This document shows, in pieces, positions 25,118 to 35,370 of a stretch of DNA of 64,000 bases (its first letter is position 1; the number at the start of each line of letters is the position of its first letter). A program made the translations under genes and the position numbers. The DNA comes from Holothuria scabra (taxonomy: Eukaryota > Echinodermata > Holothuroidea > Aspidochirotida > Holothuriidae). Below the pieces are notes generated by a model, which did no database searches, was not told where the DNA came from, and was given only the letters and a program-made list of their open reading frames with translations. The stretch spans positions 25,667,648-25,731,647 of the forward strand of contig CM074189.1 of NCBI GenBank assembly GCA_037179385.1, in the 5' to 3' direction.

Positions 25118-25222
25118 AGATGCTGAGCACCAAGCACAATGGCAGTATGTTCTGTTTTTAGAGTCTTTGGTATGACTCGACCTGGGAATCAAACATGGGC
25201 CTACCCCTAGACCAAACACACA
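25118..25222 (-). repeat. tRNA-derived SINE between the two convergent genes
   Basis: On the minus strand it has an A-box-like TTTGGTCTAGGGGTAGGC and a B-box-like TTTGATTCCCAGGTC, then a short body with CAAAGACTCTAAAAA and GCCATTGTGC. Sister copies lie at 27,990-28,115 (plus) and 38,758-38,887 (minus). The tRNA part is degenerate, so this is a SINE, not a tRNA gene. It fills much of the 278-bp gap between the DUF6589 and helicase stop codons. Confidence 0.65.
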
Positions 25223-27239
25223 GTTTAAACTGTATTTGGCCATAACTAACTTAAATTGTATCATTTTAAATTTCTACTCAAATGCTACCTAATTCTTGAT
25301 CACAATCAGCTAAACACATATAGACCCAAACATTTATTTAGTCACTATCACTATCTCCCAAGTATGCCCCTGCATACTCAGACTCTGAAAGTAATTGTTC
25401 TTCTTCGAGTTCAATATCATCTTTAACTTTAAACAAGTTGCAGACTTGTTTTTCTGGTTGCATAATATTGCTACCTACATGATTTTGAATGACAGCCCAA
25501 ACTTGGTCTCCAACTTCAGTGCTAGGGAAATGAAAATGTGAAACAAACTGTGTATAAGTAAAAGCAAGATGAAGGTTGCTAAGAAGCTGATTTATTGTAG
25601 ACTTTGTTATGCCTTTTGACACTTCTGGTCCAGCGTGTGTTTGCTCATGTGTCAGAGGGTCAACACTTTGTCTGTGGATGTCATGCAAAGCCTCTTTCAC
25701 ATTTTCATAGTCTTCATCTGATACATCCCTGATTGAAATTTCATTATCAACTTTGGAATGAAAATTCTGCATTTCCTTCTCAAATGCCATCATCGTTTTG
25801 TTACACTCTTGGCCCATACACAAACAGTTTAAAGAACAATTATCGCAACAGTCATGTGGTGTTACAAGATACTCCTCCTGGGCTGGGGAGGCTTTTTCCA
25901 GAACTTCTCTACGGCATTCTTTGGTGTTAACAAACTCTTTCATTTCATCTGAGATACCACTGCCTGTCTTAATAGGTATATCTATAATTATTGACAAGCT
26001 CTGTTCCCCATCACGCCCTCCTCTTCCACTTAATTGAACGTAGTCGTCAATGCTGCTAGGACAACCATACATTATTACATTATGTACCCCTTTCACATCG
26101 ATACCTAGTCCAAAGGCAATAGTGGCAAAGAGGATTCTTATTTGACCATCTACAATTGCAAAATCTTTTGGTTATTTCCTCCTGAATGTCGTTCTCTGTG
26201 TTTGTGTGAAACATGTTAAAATACTGGTGACAACTTCGTGGAAGATGGCTGCTGAATGCAGAATAAAGATCACTGCAGTGCCTACGAGACTGGCAAAAAA
26301 TGATGACACGTTGTGCTGATATCTGTTTCTGCATTAGATTTTCACACAACCAGTGGAATATTTTTGAAGGGTCCTTCAAGTTGGTTTTGACAACTGAATG
26401 TTTAATATTGTGAACGCTTGGTGTGCTATGAATTAAGACTACATTGTGCATATCAAGGCTTTTCAAAAGACTTGATCGAACTCCGTTGGTTGCAGTGGCT
26501 GTCATTGCTATTACTGGAGTTGACAACTTCATGATACTCCTCAACTCACCTAACATCCCATAGCACTTTCTGAAAGCTCTATTGTGTGAAGATGAGTGGC
26601 CCCTATAAAGAAAAAGTGGATCATAACTGCATTTTACTCAAGCAAGATTTGAAGCCTGACTTGATAAGTCTGGTCCCAACAAGTTCCAAAGCAAGCAGCC
26701 ACAATAATTAAAACTATTCAATCCTTCAGCATTTGTCATTATTTATGATGTTGCTAAAATAGCCTTCAATTTAAGTTCAGATTGAAAGATATGAAAATGA
26801 AGTTATTTCTTGCACATTAATGTCTTGCAAGTTCCTTTATCAATCTAAAGTGAATGAAATTTCATTTAAGAACAGATACTTATTCAGTCCAACTTTTACG
26901 TTGTGGAGTGACTATGATTTGGAGGGCATTTGTCTTTAACAGGTATTTAAATGTTCAAGATCCTTAAACCAGATTTAAAAATATGTGCAGTACTTACATG
27001 CACATAATTATCCAGCAATAACTAAGAGAGGAACCTTTTCACATCCCATATAATAATGAACATGAGAAAAATGATAAACCCTGTGCTTTCTGTAAAGTTT
27101 GAAATGTTTCATTTACAGTACTTAAGTGCAAGGGACCAAGGGTATTTGCAATTGTGTAATGTACAGCACTTTAAGTTCCAAATCAGTTTTGATGTATGTC
27201 AAAATGCTCAGTTTTTAACTCTAGACAAGGAGTTTTCTA

Positions 27240-27544
27240 TTAAAGGGCAAAACCTCTCACCCCAAAATACAATTTTGGGACCCAGGTACAGAAATTCTCA
27301 ATTGGCTCAGCTCTTTGATCGACAGCTAATTCAAACAATGCAGAGTGCCAAAGCTTTTATTGCACAGCAAACTGGGTACTGAGAGTGTTTTGAGTATATA
27401 AATTGAGTTTTTCTATACTCCCCCTGAAGCAATAAACTGAGATTGTGTCTGGAGGAGGATGAATTTCAGACAATTGTGAGAGGGGCTTCAGTAAGAAGGT
27501 TAGGAGAATTGGTACTGTTTGGGGTGAGAGAACTGGCCCTTTAA
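27240..27544 (-). mobile_element. TTAA-flanked MITE of family R2
   Basis: TTAA at 27,240-27,243 and 27,541-27,544 flank inverted ends AGGGCAAAACCTCTCACCCC and AGGGCCAGTTCTCTCACCCC. TTAA targets are typical of Kolobok and piggyBac elements. The element is 297 bp, non-coding, and in the opposite orientation to the R2 copies at 18,838, 20,255 and 20,690. Confidence 0.75.
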
Positions 27545-27854
27545 GGTTGCAAATTCCTGCTTCAGGTGCCATAAAATGTGCTGTTTGACATTGACTGCAG
27601 ATGTCCACATGAGAAAAGATCTGTCTTTGAGAGTTAACATTTTATTCACTTTTATCACCTGGCACTGTTCTTGATTTGAATTTTAAATTGTACCTCATAG
27701 AAAAAAAGTATTAATATTGTGTACTGTAGTAAACATTCTCATATCTCATTTCATCTATTGTTTCTTTTCACAACAAGGTGTTGTAAATGTCAAAAAGATC
27801 ATTTGCATCATATGAGCCAAAAGAGTTGGGAAAACAGCCTGAAATTTTAACAGT

Positions 27855-28617
27855 CCAAGAACCATCTTTGTAGGACATTCTTTAGCCAAGATATAAAATG
27901 TTGAAGTTTATTCACCCAAATTACTTGGGAAAATTATTCAACAATGTTACTTAAATTACAATCTCTCTACTGTATTTCTTCCTTCAACCGCGTGTTTGTT
28001 CTAACGGTAAGAGCAACCACCTCTCACGCAGAAGGCCGGGGTTCTTTTCCTATGTCAAGTCATACCAAAGACTCTAAAAATGGAACCTACAGCACTGCTG
28101 GTGTGCATGATGCTTCACAATAAGCAATGGAGAAGGGAAAACAAGCCAGTGAGCCATAACTGGAAAAAAGGCAGTGGCCAGCTCGACTTGAACCAAAAGG
28201 TTTGAAACGGTGCCGTAAAACTCCATCTTACTAACTTCTTTGTCGCTCTGAAAGTTATTACTCTCTGAACGTTATTGGACCGTGTACCACGGGGTGATAG
28301 CACAACTCTTATGGGGTGATGTGGTAAACAAAGCCCTCTCTGTGCAACATGCTATGCAAGCAAACAGGAAGTGTTCAAGGTCATGAGAACATTTTTCATT
28401 TTAAATGGAAGCAATGCAGGTAAAGCTAGTTGTACAACAAGAAAGTCACAAAGTATTGGGCAATGAACAAATTAGTTTTTAAAGAATACTGTACATTTTA
28501 ACATTTCATATCTCAGCTCAAGAAAGTCTTATGAAAAAGGGAGTTGAACTATTGGAACTCATTTTTCATGCTGTTTAATATATTTTTAATTTTTTTGACT
28601 TGAGGTACACTTTAAAG
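27855..28617. repeat. Inverted-repeat remnant
   Basis: The start (TAGGACATTC, GCCAAGATAT, AAATGTTGAAG) matches the repeat at 5,460-5,520 in plus orientation. The end, 28,490-28,617, matches 5,390-5,460 in reverse, including AAGTGTACCTCA. This suggests a MITE with long inverted ends, interrupted by a SINE. Boundaries are approximate. Confidence 0.4.
27990..28115 (+). repeat. tRNA-derived SINE, copy 2
   Basis: Head with TTGTTCTAACGGTAAGAGCA (A box) and GGCCGGGGTTCTTTTCC (B box), then the shared body CAAAGACTCTAAAAATGG and GTGTGCATGATGC. Opposite orientation to the other two copies. Confidence 0.65.
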
Positions 28618-29344
28618 CACCATGATTAACTTTTTCACACCAGAGTATTTACTGTACAGTATGTGGCCAATTTAGTTTGAAGAACATGTGAAAGCAAAGT
28701 TGGAAAGTACAGTAGTCTACTGTTATAGCTTATCATATATTTTATATCTTTCAAGACAGAAACAAAGTAAGATCTATCATTAACACTTTTAAATTAATTC
28801 ACTGTAAAGAATTTATGCATTTTATAGCAAATAAAATGAAAAGAACTGAATGCAATAAATTTCATGTAATTTATTTTTTTTCTTCCATGTGGTCAAGCAA
28901 GCATATAGGCCTACTAGACTAGGACAATTGACAACAAGGAACAAGTCCATAGAAGTTTTCAAGGTGCCATCAAGTGAACAACTTTTTACAAGATTAGCCC
29001 CTCCCCCCTCCCTCACCCCCCCCCCTCCAAAAAAAATCATCCACTGTAGGCTTGTTAATGTCTGAAATATTTGCACAAATCCCACCATTATTTAATGCTA
29101 TTCAACTTAAAGAGGGTGTGAAATTAAAGAATTGCATTTTTTTAAACTTAAGTCGGAATGACTTTGTTTCATGCACATGAGTACTTTATACCATAACCTT
29201 AATAAATCTTAAACGGAAAAACCAGAATGCAAAAATGCATTGAGGTTCCGGTGATACATAAATGTTCCATTTCAAATAATCCCATCATGTACCATTATGT
29301 TCTCATTGAAATGTCATACTTACAAGTTTAAAAAATAATTTTAT

Positions 29345-29830
29345 CCCACATGACCATTGACCTCCATCAAAAATAATGGGGACCATCTCCTCATTATAAC
29401 GCATTCACACACCAAATATGAAATCTATCCAAGTTTCCTATATTTAGATATCATGCTAATTTTTTTTCAGACTTTTACCACCAGGGACCCCAGCTGACCT
29501 TTGAACTCCATCAAAAACAATAGGGACCATCTTCTGACCATAAGGCATCTTCATACCAAATATGAAATCTATCCATGTTTTCTATCTTGAGGTATTGTAC
29601 TAACAAGGTTTTCAAAAATTAATTCCTGGTGACCCCAAATGACCATTGACCTCAACCAAAAATAATCGAGTTCTTTTTCTCAATGTGGCGCATCCATGTA
29701 CCAAGTTTGAAAACTGTCAGACATTCCTATCTTGAGATATCGTGCTAAAAAGCAAAGTGTAACAAGCAAAATGTAACAAACAAACACACACCGAACACAC
29801 ACATACATACACAGACCACCATGACTGCAT
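29345..29830 (+). repeat. Degenerate tandem repeat ending in a CA-rich microsatellite
   Basis: About three to four diverged units of 115-130 bp, each with TGACCATTGACCTC or TGACCTTTGAACTC, ATCAAAAA, ACCAAATATGAAATCTATCC and ATCTTGAGATAT-type blocks. The array ends in AACAAACAAACACACAC-type repeats. Many marine invertebrate genomes carry interspersed repeats of this kind. Non-coding. Confidence 0.6.
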
Positions 29831-30909
29831 AGGTTTTTCTTATCATCGAAACCAAAAGCAATGTATTTGATGATTAACAGGACAACACAAGAGCGGTTGT
29901 TAAAAAAAACAAATTGGAATATGAATTTACTTTATTTCCTTTTCCAATAAAGAAAAAAATTGGATACTACAGCATGTACTGTGTAGCTTAATAAAAAGCA
30001 AAGACTCATTCACTGGTATAAATGTTAGGTACAAGAGAAAGGCTGAAAGATTCATTGATCAGAGAGGAAGTGAAATGCGGACCCATGATGATATACAGCA
30101 GTTACAACCATATCATGTACTACATGATTCGGGTATCATGTTGCAGGTTATAATTTTCAAAAACTCACCTTTCCATGGCATAGCCAAAACTGTCTGATGA
30201 GGCCAAGAGTGGGGGGTGGGAGGGCACAAAGTATGAGTTGTCATTGCTGACAATAAGCCAAATTTGACATGGGCACATTGTAGAATGTTCACAGATCATA
30301 AATGGGAACTTTTACTGAAAATGGTTGATCTGGCATGGAATGTTCAGACGGAAAACAAGCACTATCAATAGAAAAAGAAGACTTACCATTTAACAACACG
30401 ATGACTTTCATCAACAAATAAGTTGCAGAGTCGATCGTAAACAATACCATTTTGAAGAAATTCCTTCCCCTTGGTACTAAGGAGAATTTCAGGGCTGAAA
30501 AAGAGAAGGGAGTATTTCCCATGGCAAACAGTCTCAATGAACTCATCTGTCAATTCAGTTATTATTGACTCTGCCTCTATGCCAAGCTGACGGGCTCTTT
30601 TCACTTGATCACTTGCTAGTGACTTTAGAGGAACGACAACAATGACCAAGGCCTTATGCACAGGATTGCCTTCTGTTCCAAATGTGGATACATGTTAACT
30701 ATTACGTAAAAAATCATGGCAAAATGGTGTACACTGGTACACTAGACTTTTCCCAAACTCAGATGGTAGGCATATAAGTGTGTCAAAGCCGCGAATACAT
30801 GCATGAGTGCCTGGTCTTGTTCTGGCTTAAGCTTGTCAATTTTGAGGATGTCACATGCATACTTCTTAGCCCTCTGGACAAGGTCGCTTTCAGGACGGGC
30901 TGTAGCCAT

Positions 30910-31317
30910 GGTGTTCTGCCACTGGTGAATTAATGCAAATAAGAAAAACACATTTTGTGGATTTATTTAATTATTTTGCAAGTACTTAAATGTCAAAAAA
31001 GATTCTGTTTTCTTAAACATACCGTAAAGTACAGTGTGTTCTAGAAGGGCTAATTAGGGTGTTCTGACTGATTTAATGAAATGTCAGCAGTTTTGGTAAC
31101 CATCATGTACTTAAATTTATATTTATTAGCAGTTGTAATACTTGAGGCAACAATATTAGGAATTTTCTGGTTTTAGATTAAGACATCGAAACTCCCTCAC
31201 TTAACTCTACTTCATAGTGGACCCGTGGATTATGCATTACTGTAGTACATAGTACTGTTCGGAATGAAAGTCTTCATAAGGCGGCCCACTGCATGGTACT
31301 GACAGTGTTGCACAATT
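30910..31317. other. Upstream region of the helicase gene
   Basis: About 400 bp upstream of the helicase start codon, presumably its promoter or a 5' non-coding exon. No specific promoter motif can be named. Confidence 0.3.
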
Positions 31318-32112
31318 GTTAGCAGGGGTAGCCGGTCGTTTCGCCCCCTTGCCAGTTCGCCCCCAAGCATTAACCAGTCCCTAAATACCAGTTCGCCCCC
31401 AAGCATTAACCAGTTCGCCCCCTTAGACCTGTCAGTTCGCCCCCAAAGACCTACCGGTGCGCCCCCTAATCTTTCTGAAGCAGGTCCCTTTACAACAAGT
31501 GAATGTTTAGAACAAACGATGTCAACAAAGTGAAGTTTCTTACTAAATTCTCTTTCAGGATGAGATTGAGTTCATTTTTAAAGGTGAAACGAGTTGTTCA
31601 TATGTACTAAGTCATAACGTTACCGTACGCGCAATTGCTGAGTGTTAATTGTGTTGATAGTACTGATGTAACGTTACGCTTTCTATCTGCGTTTTCGTTA
31701 CTACATCGTTCATGTGCTTCTTTGTGTAAACGTTTGTTTGGATCTATTTTTAATTTCCAATAAATGGTGCAAAAATCGAAAATGGTTTAAAAAAATGCTA
31801 GCTTACTTGCTTGTGAAACTTAATTCTGGACGTGCAAGAGAATACCAGGTCTACTTAACATATGACTGGTTGGTGCGTCAGACAGCGCACCGCCTACCCT
31901 TACTTGACTTGGGTTTTGTCACATTCTTGCCAACAGTCGTAACTTCTTGAAAATAACTGTTATTACAACTACAAAACTGCATTTAAAGTCAGTTTATTCG
32001 ATGTCATATTCATAAGTATTTGGGGGCGAAACGACCTCCTCTTTGGGGGCGGAATGACTTCCACTACGGGGCGAACTGGCAAGGGGGCGGAAGGACCGGT
32101 AACCGTTAGCAG
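31318..32112 (+). mobile_element. MITE with TTCGCCCCC termini and 8-bp duplication GTTAGCAG
   Basis: The octamer GTTAGCAG at 31,318-31,325 and 32,105-32,112 brackets a 779-bp element. Its ends, GGGTAGCCGGTCGTTTCGCC and the reverse complement of the right end (GGTTACCGGTCCTTCCGCC), are inverted. The left end carries several near-tandem copies of a GCCAGTTCGCCCCC motif. An 8-bp duplication suggests hAT or a related group; there is no transposase. A diverged second copy lies at 41,085-41,892. Confidence 0.8.
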
Positions 32113-32837
32113 GCTGTAGACACATGTATGGGGTTGTCAATCTGATGGGTTTTTGACAACGACAAGGGGCCTACTATTGTACAAGTTATTTAAACATGCC
32201 TTTACAGATGACTTAGTATGCACCATCCTACGTACATTACAGCAGCTGTAGCACATGTGAAGGCCCATTGACCATTCCTAGTATAGGCTTACTCAGTGTA
32301 CCTTCGAACGTGCACCAAAGAGCTATAGCCTAGTACTAGTAGTATAGGCCTAGGCCCGGCTATATCCACTTCAAGATTTTTGTTTGTAATGTTAATGCAG
32401 ATGCGCAATTAACATGCCCGCGAAATCGACAGTCACCCCATCATAACGTGACTAGCAGAGTAATTTCAATAGCCTACCTATCAGCATCACACAGAGTACG
32501 GCATAATAATATTAATAGGCTAGGGGCAATGCTTAGGCTAGGCACAGCAAAAGATTAGCAGAGTTGTAAAAAGGGCTACAGTAATATTAACACTAACAGT
32601 CACAATTCTGTGACATTTGGCTATGGGAAGGGTTGTAAACTGATTGGATTCTGATATCTTATAGCTACTGGCCGAAAAACGAAACAAACATCTTACCGAT
32701 GTAGGCTAACGAAACGGTGGGCTGGGGTACATCTGGTTCGCCTTGGCTATGAACACGGTTGGTAACGTTGTGTCCTACGAATTTGATCTCTTCGGCGTTC
32801 ACGTACAACTTTGCCAACGTTAACAAATAGGCCCCTA
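32113..32837. other. Gene-free remainder of the host transposon
   Basis: AT-rich DNA with TAGGCCTA-type palindromes and no supported exon. It is the last part of the original transposon before the nested 11.2-kb insertion. Confidence 0.4.
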
Positions 32838-33154
32838 ATCACGACCACAGGTCGTCCTAGCGTTATGTAGTATATATAGTATATATATATAAAAAGGAAA
32901 AGGTAAGACACACCGCCTAACAACAACACAGTGCTTCGCACAAAACTGTTCATGATTTCTCACCTCATACTACATTTACCCCTTCAGATCTCTCGAGAAC
33001 CTTCCCATCATCTTCTTCTAAAGAAACACAACAAACTTTAAGTTGTCTTAAACAAAAAAACCTCACATCAAATGCAAAAAATCTTCTCCTCCGATTCAAT
33101 GCTAACGACGGATTAGATCACTCTTCTCCAATTCATGACGTCACATTACGTAAT

Positions 33155-33504
33155 GGGAATTGCCCTGTACGAAGCCGGTTCTCCCATCGTTGAGCTAGTG
33201 CATGTAAATGCTGAGAACGCCTGTTGTATGCATGCTGTACGTGAAGTTCGCTCGTATGCCGCATGCAAGTTTTTTTTTTTTCATAGCACAGCTAGGGGAA
33301 TTCTACGGTACAGTACATACCTGTACGTGTTGCATGTACTTGCGGCAGGGTGCACGTTTTGGTATGCTGGGTTTTCTGATCCGCACGTTTTCCTTTTCTT
33401 GTTTAGGTTCCCCGTGCAGAAAAAATTACAGCCTGGTCGTTGACAGATTTGAAAGCAGTTCGAACTATCCAATGGGAGAACCGGCTTCGTACAGGGCAAT
33501 TCCC
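33155..33504. mobile_element. 350-bp MITE with perfect 33-bp inverted termini
   Basis: The left terminus starts GGGAATTGCCCTGTACGAAG; 33,472-33,504 is its exact 33-bp reverse complement. AT flanks both sides. The element lies exactly at the junction between the left 310-bp arm and the CCCAGT terminus and is absent at the right-hand junction, so it came last. The T run and small frames inside are non-coding. Confidence 0.8.
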
Positions 33505-33600
33505 ATCCCAGTTAGCATAAGGCTAGCGGTCCACCAGCGGACCGCTATCAGCACGTTTAGCGGACCACCGGCGGCAAACGCCGGCGGAACGCCCCCGAAA

Positions 33601-33998
33601 TGGCCAGCTTTTATCCGGCGGATCGCCGGCGGAAGCCGCTAGAGAAACACCGCCCACCCGCTGGCGGACCACCGGTGCTCTCTAGTGAGAGCCGCTGTAG
33701 AAACACTGCCTACCCGCTGGCGGACCGCCAGTGTTCTCCAGTGGAAGCCGCTAAAGAAACACCACCTACCCGCCGCCGGACCGCCGGTCTCTCTGGTGAG
33801 AGCCGCTGTAGAAACACCGCCTACCCGCTGGCGGACTGCCAGTGCTCTCCAGTGAAAGCCGCTAAAGAAACACAACCTACCCGCCAGCGTACCGTCAGTG
33901 CTCTCCAGTGGAAGCTGCTAAGAAATACCACCTACCCACCAGTAGACTGCTAGTGTTTACTGGTGGAAGCTGCTTGAGAAATACAGCCTATCTGCCCA
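33601..33998 (+). repeat. 56-bp minisatellite, about seven units
   Basis: Units of 56 bp with the order CCCGCTGGCGGACC, GTGCTCTCCAGTG, AGCCGCT and AGAAACACC. For example CTGGCGG recurs at 33,661 and 33,717. The GGCGGACCGCC core resembles the subterminal sequence of both ends of the inner element, so the array probably grew from its terminal repeat. Open frames across it simply reflect the periodicity. Confidence 0.85.
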
Positions 33999-35370
33999 GT
34001 AGACCAGAATTGTTTTCACATTTCCCTTACCTGTATATCTTAAGAGCATATGGGTTACTGATTAAAATTTGCTGAAAGAAGTACTCAGAAGCACAAGAGG
34101 GTCCCTGGTCTTTACACTACAGTACTTTGCAGGCATCATGATGGTTCGTACACATGTTTTGACATTCATCATCTTCAGAATTTTTCATACAAATGCTACC
34201 AGTTCCCCTGGACTGTAAAATCGCATAGTACCAACTGGTTGAATAATAATAATGAAGGGTAAAGCATGCAAAAAAATTACCTCTGAGATCTCGAATATTG
34301 GTCCGACACAAACTTTATTATTATGAAAATAAAAGTTGAGGTCTGAAGAGTAACACAAAATTATACCAAATTTCAGAATACAAAGAACATGAATATAACA
34401 GAGCTGTTTAAAAAGTACTGGCATTGCATCAAGGTTTGAATAGCTTGGAAAAAAGCACCAAGGAGTTGTACCTACAATAAAAAGTTCTAAATAAGAATTT
34501 GGGAAAACAATATGTTTCCATGAGACGGTAAATATATTAATCTCTCAATATTTAGAAAAAAAAGACAAAATACACAATAAAAAGGAATGAATACATAATA
34601 AATAATTTCCGGCATACACAAATATAAAACAAATTTTTAGGCAAAATTCAGTCTAATTTAAGCAAAAATTCACCTATTTCCCTTTGAACTTTTAAGAAAC
34701 AAATGGCAAGTGAAATTCACAGTTCAAGGTTATATACAGGGACTTAAACAGCCTGAATATTGCACAGCAGGATGTGTGTTAACTCTTATGTCAAACTAAA
34801 AAAAAAAGAGAAGAAAAGGAGAAAATTGTTTGTTTTGGGTTGAAGTCTTTGCTCATTACCATAAAATATTACAGCCCTGTAACCCCATATGCTTGTCTCC
34901 AAAGATGTTTGTAATATGTCAATCATTATTCTAAGTTTTGGCTCTGTGATGTGAGCTCATGTAAGAAGAGAGAAAACTGTGCTTCCTTTAAGTCTACTTC
35001 TTATTGAAAATGTGACAACTTTAATTTTATCAACTTATTTTTGAGAACAACACAGATTTTGATGCAAATTTCACAATGCTTAGAATAAGTACGGCTGTTT
35101 TATCTCCTTTCAATGTCCAAACTGTTTCTAAACTCTAAAGAATTAAATGCAATACATTACAATAAATAATGATGAAATAATTCGGGTGATTTTTAGCCAT
35201 TTTAGAAAATTATTTTGACACACTTGGACACATATACCCCACTTAAGACAAAAATTTGAAATCTTGTTTACCCAAACTCTTATTCTCTGAACTAACTTTG
35301 GTCCCAATGAGTTGGGACTAACCAATCAAAAAGCACATAAATAGAAATAAACAAATAAAAAAGTTAAAAA
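33999..35370. other. Gene-free interval inside the inner element
   Basis: AT-rich, no recognisable exon or repeat structure. It probably includes the 3' non-coding region of the DUF4806 gene on the minus strand. Confidence 0.4.

Larger units (their letters stand above)
26603..30386. other. Long helicase intron filled with repeats
   Basis: This 3.8-kb intron has no recognisable exon of its own. It carries an R2 MITE (27,240-27,544), a SINE (27,990-28,115), an inverted-repeat remnant around 27,855-28,617, a C-rich run near 29,000-29,030, and degenerate tandem units at 29,345-29,830. Confidence 0.6.
25338..30909 (-). pseudogene. RecQ-like superfamily 2 helicase, transposon-borne, broken
   Basis: Two exons: 30909-30387 and 26602-25338, joined by a GT/AG intron (30386-26603) that splits the Trp codon after DESHRVVK. 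Helicase motifs in order: LPSEFGKSLVYQ (motif I, Walker A), VVVPLKSLASDQ (Ia), VDESHRVVKWG (II, DEAH-like), AMTATAT (III), QRVIIFCQSRRH (IV), ILFATIAFGLGIDV (V), QLSGRGGRDGE (VI), then a RecQ-type zinc cluster (CRRE...HDCCDNC...C). This is a 3'-5' DNA helicase core without evident HRDC; the tail is acidic. Lesions: one-base frameshift near 30,796 (before motif I), in-frame TAA at 30,695-30,697, one-base frameshift at an A run (T run in the gene), 26,160-26,163, before motif V. Three lesions argue for true decay, although single-base errors in the assembly could explain the two frameshifts. Start is the ATG at 30,909, ahead of the conserved LKPEQ. Together with the neighbouring DUF6589 gene it marks the element as AcademH-like. 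Confidence 0.85.

Noticed and set aside
25118..25222. Possible tRNA gene
   Set aside because: The cloverleaf is degenerate, the A and B boxes are altered, and the sequence continues into a shared body found in two other copies. It is a SINE.
29345..29830. Coding repeats
   Set aside because: The 115-130-bp units are full of stops in all frames and end in a microsatellite.
25338..30909. Cellular RecQ/BLM/WRN helicase
   Set aside because: Only two exons, no HRDC or exonuclease domain, broken frame, located inside a transposon next to DUF6589.
33135..33953. Several overlapping open frames of 70-144 codons around the 350-bp MITE and the minisatellite
   Set aside because: They follow the GC-rich 56-bp repeat and the MITE; composition is repetitive, with no domain and no splice context.
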